From contig NZ_BCTC01000012.1 in the NCBI RefSeq assembly GCF_001571085.1, positions 31,524-95,523 of the forward strand: a stretch of 64,000 nucleotides of DNA, given 5' to 3'. This document shows, one piece after another, positions 58,945-64,000 of the stretch. How positions within the stretch are numbered: the first letter of the stretch is position 1; each line of letters begins with the position of its first letter. The position numbers were made by a program, and so were the translations under genes. Source of the DNA: Azohydromonas lata NBRC 102462. GTDB lineage: Bacteria; Pseudomonadota; Gammaproteobacteria; Burkholderiales; Burkholderiaceae_C. The notes beneath the pieces were generated by a model. The model was not told where the DNA came from, did not search any database, and saw only the letters and a program-made list of their open reading frames with translations.

Positions 58945-59289
58945 TCAGCGTGCCTGCGGGTGCGTTTTCAACCAGTCCTTGAGCGCTTCGTTCATGCGCG
59001 TCTGCCAGCCCTCGCCACTCGCGCGGAAGGCTTCGATGACTTCCGGGTCATAGCGCACTGTCACGGCCAGCTTGCGCGGCGCCTTCTGCGGGCCGCGCTG
59101 GCCGGGACGGCGCTTGAGGGCCACAAGGCCTTCGTAAGTCTCCTTGTCGAAGAACTCACTTGCAGGCTTGGCCTTCTTGAACCACTCGTCATCCAGTTCG
59201 GGGTTGTCAGAGTCCGCCGCGATGCCGGCATTGATGGCCTTCTCCTCTTCAGGGGTGGGCCAGATCGTCCCGGGCTTAAGTTTTCCCAT
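58945..59289 (-). CDS. brnA: BrnA-type antitoxin
   Basis: 114 residues. The C-terminal half is a ribbon-helix-helix DNA-binding domain: LAVTVRYDPEVIEAFRASGE and WQTRMNEALKDWLKTHPQ; the N-terminal half binds the toxin (TPEEEKAINAGIAADSDNP, DDEWFKKAKPA). The antitoxin follows the toxin and overlaps it by 14 bases, the arrangement usual for brnTA. It is expected to neutralise BrnT and repress the operon. Confidence 0.93.
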   Translation of the reverse strand: MGKLKPGTIWPTPEEEKAINAGIAADSDNPELDDEWFKKAKPASEFFDKETYEGLVALKRRPGQRGPQKAPRKLAVTVRYDPEVIEAFRASGEGWQTRMNEALKDWLKTHPQAR

Positions 59290-59542
59290 AGCGGTTCATC
59301 TCCCGTGGATTGGCCTTGCGCAGGCTGATCAGGCGAACCGCCGCGCCGCGCAAGGTAAAGACCATCACGTACAGACGCAGCCCGATATAGCCCGTGGCTT
59401 GAAACCGCGTCTCCCCATAGCGCTTGCGGTCGTCCGCCTTGATGTCGGCGGTTTCCCACTCGAAGCCTTCAGCCTCGTGGAACCAGACCCTGTGACGGGC
59501 CACGTTGGCGGCCAGCTTGGCGGGGTCGTGCTCGTAGCGCAT
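59276..59542 (-). CDS. brnT: BrnT-type ribonuclease toxin
   Basis: 88 residues of the BrnT/DUF497 family, RelE-fold toxins that cut mRNA. It begins MRYEHDPAKLAANVARHRVW, has FHEAEGFEWETADIKADDRK and RLYVMVFTLRG, and ends RLISLRKANPREMNRYGK, the family signature with catalytic Arg and Lys residues. The ATG at 59542 is 4 bases after the stop of the upstream small gene and is preferred over an upstream ATG in the same frame. The toxin-antitoxin pair probably stabilises the element. Confidence 0.93.
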   Translation of the reverse strand: MRYEHDPAKLAANVARHRVWFHEAEGFEWETADIKADDRKRYGETRFQATGYIGLRLYVMVFTLRGAAVRLISLRKANPREMNRYGKT

Positions 59543-59546
59543 GAGC

Positions 59547-59837
59547 TTACTGTAGCTGCAAAAAGCCCATGCTCTGGACCCGGCCAGCGGCACGGCCCAC
59601 CGAGGCCAGCGCGGCGCCATGGTGGCGCCGGCAGCCGGCGCAGCGCCCGGCCAGCAGCTCGAAGCCCTGCAGCTCGGTCAGCACCAGGCACAGCAGCTCA
59701 CGCACCGCCCGGCCGCCGCTGGCGCTGCCGGCCCGTGCAAACGTCTGCACGGGCCCATAAACGAAAAGCGCCAGCGTGTTGCCGCGCTGGCGCTTGAGGG
59801 ACTGGACCTGGGCCGGTGGCTCAGAGGTCGTCTTCAA
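59547..59837 (-). CDS. small CxxC-motif protein, co-translated with the replication gene
   Basis: 96 residues. Begins MKTTSEPPAQVQSLKRQRGN; the start overlaps the end of the 1022-residue protein by 17 bases and the stop is 4 bases before brnT, so it is in the same operon. Its second half is the module found twice at 57703-58134: SASGGRAVRELLCLVLTELQ and GFELLAGRCAGCRRHHGAAL. The C-x2-C-R-R-H cluster suggests a small metal-binding or redox module, but no family is recognised. Confidence 0.65.
   Translation of the reverse strand: MKTTSEPPAQVQSLKRQRGNTLALFVYGPVQTFARAGSASGGRAVRELLCLVLTELQGFELLAGRCAGCRRHHGAALASVGRAAGRVQSMGFLQLQ
59597..59732 (-). repeat. 150-bp repeat R3
   Basis: Third copy of the repeat seen at 57762 and 57983, somewhat shorter by an internal deletion of about nine bases. 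R2 and R3 flank the resolvase-brnTA segment as direct repeats, so recombination between them could delete it. Confidence 0.8.
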
Positions 59838-62800
59838 AGATGCTGGGTTTGATGTGGAAGCACGGGGCCTTGTTCATGCCGGGCAGCCGCTGCTTGTTCA
59901 TCAGCCGGTCCTTCTCGTGCACCAGGTGGCCGCGCTGCTGCAGCAGCCGGGCCACGGCCTGCGGGTCGAAGCCCTTGCACACGTCGCGCCGGAAGGCTTC
60001 GGGGAGCACCAGGTATTCCACCAGCGCCTCCCGCTTCTCCGAGGATTCCGGCGTGCTCACGTGCTCCATGTACTCGGCCGCCGCGTCGATCCGCAACGGC
60101 TTGCCTTCTTCGTCCACCAGGCGCCGGAAGCCGGCCCGCAACGGGGTATTGGCCCGCCGGTCATCCATGGCCCGATGCGTCCACGTGAAGAGAGCGTCCC
60201 CGTTCTTCTCCAGGAAGGCGCGCACCTGGCGCAGCATCGCGGCCGTTTCGCCGTTGCCGGCGTGGCCCCGGGTGCGCAGCCAGGCCATGAAGCACTCGCG
60301 GGCAGCGGCTTCAGCCTCGCCCGGCTCCCAGCCCGTCACGCCGGCATTGGTTGCCAACTCGCCGGCCGCAGCCACCAGCGCAAAGCGCGAGGCCACGCGC
60401 CACACCTGCGCATGCGAGTGCGCCGGCACCCATTCCTGCTCCATGCGCCGCATGAGGCTCTGCCCCAGCTCGGCAGCCTCGCCCATGTGCCCGGCCAGCC
60501 ATTCCAGCCAGGCGGCGCCGGCCACGCCATAGGCCGCCGCGCTGGCGCTGGTGATGGCTTCCGCAAAAGCCTTGCCAGCGCCCGCGCCTTCGGCCAGGCC
60601 GTGCAGGGTCTGGAACATGCCCAACCCGGCGCCGGCATCGGCCGGCACCGAGGGCATGCGCACAAGCTGGCCTTCGTTGGGCTTCTTGCCCGCTTCCTGC
60701 ATGTGGTCCGCCAAGGTCTTTTCCCCGGAAGACAGGAACAGCAGGCGCCAGGTGCGCCGCTTGCGCGGCAGCAGCCCGCGGGAGCCGCGAATCTTTTCCG
60801 CCTCGTTGCCCAGCATGTAAGCGCAGTCGCCCACCACCCGGCCATCCATCTGCCCGATTTCATCCAGGATCAGCAGGCAGTCCGAGTGCTGCACGGCCAC
60901 GCTTTCCAGGCCGTTATCCGTGGTGCGCCATTGCTGCTTGAACTTCGGAGATCCCCACACACTGGCCGCCGCCAGGAGCGCCGTGGTCTTGCCCAGGGAC
61001 GAATCGCCCACCAGGTGAAAGCCGCCGGTCTGGACCTGCAGCGGCCCCACCAGCGGGCCGGCAAAGGCGCAGGCCAGGGAGAACACCAAGCGCGAGTTGC
61101 CAGCGCAACGGGCAGACACGCCCTCTTGCCAGTCATCCAGCGTGCCGCGGCGCCGGAAGGTGTCTTCCATGCCTCCTTCACTCTGGAACACGAAGCGCCG
61201 GCCCTCCGTGGAGCCAATGCACCGCGAAGGCAGCACGTACACCGGGCCATGCCAGCCCACGCGGTCCGTGCACGTGACACGGGCGGATGGGTTGCGGCTG
61301 TCGATGTACTGCCCCAGCAGGTTGCGAGCGCGCACACCGGTAGCTGTACGCAACCCCATATCCCGCAGGCGTGCGGCCCATTCGTTGGATTCCCCACCGA
61401 ACAGCGCAGCCGGCGCAGCCCAGGTGCGGGGGTTCCCGTCACGGTTGCGGAACTCCAGCAGGTAGCCATACCCGTTATCGGTTTCGTCGCGGGTGATGGC
61501 TGTCACGTGCAGCGGCTCGCAAAGCCACTGCGGCGGCTTCTCGTTGCCCTCGCTGTCGCGGGCAATGAACCACACGCCGCGCTCGTCCACGTGGAAGGGG
61601 TCGCGCGGGCGCCGCGTGCCGCCGTCGCCCCCGTCATCCCCTGCCCCGCCATCAGGCGCAGGCGGGGCGCTGGCGCTGCCGTCCGTGGCCGGAGCACCCT
61701 TGCCCTTGGCGCGCTTGCGCGGCGCCTTCTGCGGGGCGCTGGCGGGCTCGGCAGCGGTATCAGTGCCGGCCGGCGCATCGGCTGCCGGCGCATCTTCAGT
61801 ACCAGGGGCCAGCGGCAAGGCCAGCAGTTCGCCGGCCGCGCGCTCCACCAGCGCCAGCACCGCACCGGCCCCGGCGTGCTGCGCCAGGTCGTTGAAGTCG
61901 CTGCCGTCATCGGGCAGGCCTTCGGGAAAGACGGCCAGGCCGCCCACGGCGCGGGCCGCGGCTTGCGCCTTGATGCGGCCGGGGTTCTTGCCGGTACGCG
62001 CTTCCGTGGCCTTGTCATCGTCACCGGCCACCAGCAGCCGGGCGGCCGGGTACAGCCGGCGCAGCGCCTTGGCGACTTCCGGCAGGTTGCCGGAATCGAA
62101 GCCCACGGCCACCGGGTGGCCCGCCACCTCGTGCACCGTAGCCGCCGTGGCGTACCCCTCCGCCAGCGCCACCAGCGCGGCGCCTTGAGGCTCGCCCACC
62201 ATGTGCCACAGCCCCGCCTTGCGCCCGCCGTACAGGTAGCGCTTTTCCCGCTTGCCTTCGGCGTGCTCCTCTTCGGTGGGCTTGGTGGGCGTGATCTGCT
62301 GCAGGTTCTGCAGCTCGCCGGCCTCGTTGCGCATGGGCACCAGCAAAGTGCCGTCGCTCATGAAGCGCACGCCGTGGGCCTGCACGCCCTTGCGCTGCAG
62401 GTAGGCGCTTGCGCCCTGCTCGCTGGCGTGCTCCCACATGCGCGCGGCCTTCACGGCTGCCTTGTCGGCCCGCTCCCGGTACTTGGCTTCTTCTTCGTCG
62501 CGCTGGCGCTGCCGGGCTTCGGCCAGGCGCTGCACCTCTGCTGGGTCCGGTGCAGACGCCTGCACACCATCGGCATCGGGGAAGCGGAAGCCGTGGTCCT
62601 TGGCGATGGAAAACAGCGTGCCGATGCGCACCCGGCCGCCGGCTTTGATGCTGCGCCAGGTGTCGCGGGCGTCGGCTTGGTTGTAGCCCTGGGCGCTGCT
62701 GCTCCACTCGTCCCACAGCTCGAAGCCCTGGCCGTCCAGCTCGGACTTGCAGGCCATGGCCAGGCGCACCCAGGTTTCCCGGTCCACGTCCGGCGGGATG

Positions 62801-62889
62801 CACAGCAGGGCACTGCGCACCAGGTCAGGCGTGATGACGCGCGGCGCTGCCGGGCCAGTCTGGCCCTTGCGGTACTGCGGTCCTGTCAT
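59821..62889 (-). CDS. PriCT/Toprim/DUF927 replication primase-helicase of a mobile element
   Basis: 1022 residues. From the N-terminus: a PriCT-2-like domain (about 20-100, RETWVRLAMACKSELDGQGF), a Toprim domain (about 235-330, LVALAEGYATAATVHEVAGH and LLVAGDDDKA), a Pro/Ala-rich linker (about 355-430), and a DUF927 ATPase (about 430-800) with Walker A GDSSLGKTTALL at 628-639 and Walker B CLLILDEIGQMDG at 671-683. This set is typical of replication proteins of satellite phages and integrative elements. It starts 4 bases inside the preceding gene (ATGA) and is the first long gene of the leftward operon. Confidence 0.92.
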   Translation of the reverse strand: MTGPQYRKGQTGPAAPRVITPDLVRSALLCIPPDVDRETWVRLAMACKSELDGQGFELWDEWSSSAQGYNQADARDTWRSIKAGGRVRIGTLFSIAKDHGFRFPDADGVQASAPDPAEVQRLAEARQRQRDEEEAKYRERADKAAVKAARMWEHASEQGASAYLQRKGVQAHGVRFMSDGTLLVPMRNEAGELQNLQQITPTKPTEEEHAEGKREKRYLYGGRKAGLWHMVGEPQGAALVALAEGYATAATVHEVAGHPVAVGFDSGNLPEVAKALRRLYPAARLLVAGDDDKATEARTGKNPGRIKAQAAARAVGGLAVFPEGLPDDGSDFNDLAQHAGAGAVLALVERAAGELLALPLAPGTEDAPAADAPAGTDTAAEPASAPQKAPRKRAKGKGAPATDGSASAPPAPDGGAGDDGGDGGTRRPRDPFHVDERGVWFIARDSEGNEKPPQWLCEPLHVTAITRDETDNGYGYLLEFRNRDGNPRTWAAPAALFGGESNEWAARLRDMGLRTATGVRARNLLGQYIDSRNPSARVTCTDRVGWHGPVYVLPSRCIGSTEGRRFVFQSEGGMEDTFRRRGTLDDWQEGVSARCAGNSRLVFSLACAFAGPLVGPLQVQTGGFHLVGDSSLGKTTALLAAASVWGSPKFKQQWRTTDNGLESVAVQHSDCLLILDEIGQMDGRVVGDCAYMLGNEAEKIRGSRGLLPRKRRTWRLLFLSSGEKTLADHMQEAGKKPNEGQLVRMPSVPADAGAGLGMFQTLHGLAEGAGAGKAFAEAITSASAAAYGVAGAAWLEWLAGHMGEAAELGQSLMRRMEQEWVPAHSHAQVWRVASRFALVAAAGELATNAGVTGWEPGEAEAAARECFMAWLRTRGHAGNGETAAMLRQVRAFLEKNGDALFTWTHRAMDDRRANTPLRAGFRRLVDEEGKPLRIDAAAEYMEHVSTPESSEKREALVEYLVLPEAFRRDVCKGFDPQAVARLLQQRGHLVHEKDRLMNKQRLPGMNKAPCFHIKPSIFEDDL

Positions 62890-63341
62890 GCCTGGCCGTC
62901 GCTTCCTGCTGGGGCATGAGCGGCGCGGCCCCCGCCGTCACTCAGCGCCCGCCTCGCTGCCGTTGCTTGGTCGGTAAGCGTCTGCAGCTCGCCCGCCACT
63001 TCGGCGCACATGTCGCGGGCAACAAGCAGGCACTGCCCAATGTGATACGGCGTACTTTCATCCGCAATTGCGCCTGCCCACTCGGGTTCGATGCTGTTCA
63101 GGCGCGCTCTCAACGGCTTGTCCAGCGATGCCGCGGCATCCAGGCTAGACAGCGCGTGCACGGCCTTGGTGGCTACCTCGCACACGGCCAGCAGCGAGGC
63201 CACTTTGTAGGCCAAGACATAGTGCGCATCCTCGCTGCGCCGCACTGCCTGCCAAAGCGCGCTGTCTGCCTTGGCACGCAGATCCTCAACAGCACTCGGC
63301 TCAGGCCTGCGGCCGGGGATTCGGGTGCTGCCGGCGCTCAT
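62886..63341 (-). CDS. small helical protein of the mobile element
   Basis: 151 residues with no family I recognise. It looks helical and soluble: VEDLRAKADSALWQAVRRSE, YKVASLLAVCEVATKAVHAL and LVARDMCAEVAGELQTLTDQ. The ATG at 63341 overlaps the upstream small gene (ATGA) and the stop overlaps the replication gene (ATGA). The open frame continues upstream to 63845, but that extension is basic, Arg/Cys/Pro-rich and crosses the leader RNA, so it is not used. Probably a replication or copy-control accessory. Confidence 0.75.
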   Translation of the reverse strand: MSAGSTRIPGRRPEPSAVEDLRAKADSALWQAVRRSEDAHYVLAYKVASLLAVCEVATKAVHALSSLDAAASLDKPLRARLNSIEPEWAGAIADESTPYHIGQCLLVARDMCAEVAGELQTLTDQATAARRALSDGGGRAAHAPAGSDGQA

Positions 63342-63532
63342 TCGGCGCCCCCGATCTGCTCCAGCAGCGGCAGCGCCACCAGCCAGGAAATGCGCCCGCT
63401 CAAGGCAGCGCGCAGCAGGATGCGACGCGCCACGCGGCGCAGGTAATGAGGGGGAACGTAGGAGGAAGAGGAAGGTTGCGCAGGCAAACGCAACGTGCCG
63501 CCAGCGTGGGCGGACTTGGGGCTTTGGGCCAT
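63338..63532 (-). CDS. 64-residue protein, first gene after the leader RNA
   Basis: 64 residues, beginning MAQSPKSAHAGGTLRLPAQP and ending VALPLLEQIGGAE, with a basic helix in the middle (LRRVARRILLRAAL). AAGGAG lies 9 bases before the ATG at 63532. Its stop overlaps the next ATG (ATGA), so it is the first coding unit of the operon. It sits just downstream of the target segments of the leader RNA, the position that in P4 or C4 systems is controlled by the antisense RNA. No family recognised. Confidence 0.6.
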   Translation of the reverse strand: MAQSPKSAHAGGTLRLPAQPSSSSYVPPHYLRRVARRILLRAALSGRISWLVALPLLEQIGGAE

Positions 63533-63562
63533 GGTTCCGGGCTCCTTGTCGAGCTACAGAAG

Positions 63563-63620
63563 CCACCCGCCACGTTTTCAAGCGCAGCGGGTGGGCAGGG
63601 TGTTGAAAACACGCAACAAG
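63563..63620 (-). promoter_or_regulatory. leader target region with alternative pairings
   Basis: On the minus strand it holds CTTGTTGCGTGTTTTCAA (63620-63603) and CACCCTGCCCA (63602-63592), the complements of segments in the candidate antisense RNA, and then TTGAAAAC (63581-63574), which can pair with the GTTTTCAA of the first. A separate 8-bp hairpin (63563-63570 with 63587-63594) overlaps the second segment. These pairings are mutually exclusive, as in an attenuator. Confidence 0.6.
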
Positions 63621-63647
63621 ACGTGCCGCCGTCCTTACGGATAGGCG

Positions 63648-63734
63648 CACCCTGCCCATAAACCTGACGGAATCCGGGCATGACAAAGCCGCGCTGACGT
63701 GGCGGCCGGACGCTTGTTGTGAGGTGTTTTCAAG
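63648..63734 (-). ncRNA. candidate C4/P4-CI-like antisense leader RNA
   Basis: The minus-strand segment from 63734 starts CTTGAAAACACCTCACAACA and ends TGGGCAGGGTG (63658-63648). Its two ends are complementary to the target region downstream: 10 plus 7 base pairs for the first (one small bulge) and 11 perfect pairs for the second. Two short complementary segments a prime and b prime, followed by their targets upstream of the first operon gene, is the architecture of the C4 RNA of phages P1 and P7 and of the P4 immunity RNA. Transcript ends are unknown. Confidence 0.55.
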
Positions 63735-63841
63735 CACCTGGGCGCAGTTTGCCACAGAGGCTCGTGCGGGCCGCTCATGGCGCCAGGAGCAGCGGCAGCG
63801 CCGCAGGCGAAGGCACCGTGCCAGGCAGCGCGGGGCACCGC

Positions 63842-64000
63842 TCATTGCACGCTCCCATGGGGCACCAGATTGGCAGCCGGCGCGGCGGCCGGGAGGTGGC
63901 GCAGGATGTCGCCGTCAATGCAGAAGAGGGGCACGCGCCGGCTCAGGCCCGGCAGCTTGTGCTTCTCCAACTCCTGCCGCATCAGGCGGGCGCGCACTAG
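63842..64000 (-). CDS. partial small gene of the mobile element, cut by the window edge
   Basis: An open frame on the minus strand enters from the right edge and ends with TGA at 63842-63844. The 52 visible residues include MRQELEKHKLPGLSRRVPLF, CIDGDILRHLP and a stop after VPHGSVQ. Starts could be GTG at 63997, ATG at 63982 or further right. No family recognised. It lies upstream of the leader RNA and in the same direction. Confidence 0.4.
   Translation of the reverse strand, partial: LVRARLMRQELEKHKLPGLSRRVPLFCIDGDILRHLPAAAPAANLVPHGSVQ

Noticed and set aside
57686..59732. CRISPR array or integron attC sites from the 150-bp repeats
   Set aside because: Units are too long, irregularly spaced and coding-derived; no cas or integron integrase is present and no imperfect attC-like palindromes were found.
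59776..62919. 1047-residue open frame on the plus strand opposite the replication gene
   Set aside because: It mirrors the codon structure of the minus-strand gene, is rich in Arg, His, Ala and Gly with no domain, and has no ribosome site. Long antisense frames are expected at this GC content.
63342..63845. N-terminal extension of the 62886-63341 gene to ATG 63845, with similarity in style to Ash/Icd-like proteins
   Set aside because: The extension is Arg/Cys/Pro-rich, crosses the paired leader-RNA segments and a separate small gene with a good ribosome site. It is better explained as leader RNA.

Overview
The window is high-GC chromosomal DNA of a betaproteobacterium, most likely a member of the Burkholderiales and probably the Comamonadaceae. 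This is inferred from gene families and gene order: the ECF sigma - DUF3619 - DUF3106 - RDD run, a PEP-CTERM protein, the pcm-like - rhodanese - tolC - waaA block, an outer-membrane BamC after dapA, and an LpxO-type hydroxylase. No 16S rRNA or species marker is present, so the family is an inference.

Positions 1-49224 are mainly core genome. In order: acetolactate synthase; an ECF sigma factor with a coupled membrane protein; RDD and diacylglycerol kinase genes; a PEP-CTERM surface protein with a sigma-54 promoter; a split MoeY/ThiF pair; topoisomerase IV (parC, parE); an MFS transporter; dapA and bamC; a metallo-hydrolase; a small lipoprotein under a palindromic operator; the ribosomal-protein hydroxylase and a SlyD-like isomerase; LysE; an RND efflux pump; dut, coaBC and a ChaN-like protein; alaS; gabD; lpxO; a degenerate GGDEF protein; tRNA-Gly(CCC); trmB, GST, uppP and a DUF1439 lipoprotein; then pcm-like, rhodanese, TolC, waaA, phosphomannomutase, a DMT transporter, a phospholipid-type methyltransferase, an L,D-transpeptidase, a cupin and an SDR. 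Two REPIN-type inverted repeats flank the coaBC-chaN segment.

Positions 49225-57206 form an eight-gene co-directional cluster that is visibly more A/T-rich than its surroundings: a GT-C membrane glycosyltransferase, an acyltransferase, GtrA, a GT2 glycosyltransferase, an LPG-synthase/flippase-like membrane protein, an APH-fold kinase, a HAD phosphatase and a sugar-nucleotidyltransferase-like protein. Most genes overlap or nearly abut, so this looks like one operon. A reasonable reading is a horizontally acquired surface-glycan module in which a small molecule or sugar is phosphorylated and nucleotide-activated, carried on a polyprenyl lipid, flipped by GtrA and transferred outside.

Positions from about 57290 to the right edge belong to an integrative or satellite-type mobile element, all read leftward. 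From right to left it holds a leader RNA with two complementary segment pairs (C4/P4-CI-like antisense architecture), two small overlapping genes, a 1022-residue PriCT/Toprim/DUF927 replication protein, a small CxxC protein, a BrnT-BrnA toxin-antitoxin pair, a res-like cluster, a serine resolvase, a degraded tandem copy of the small CxxC protein, and a cluster of six GGGGACA heptamers that may be a replication origin. The right end and any integrase lie outside the window.
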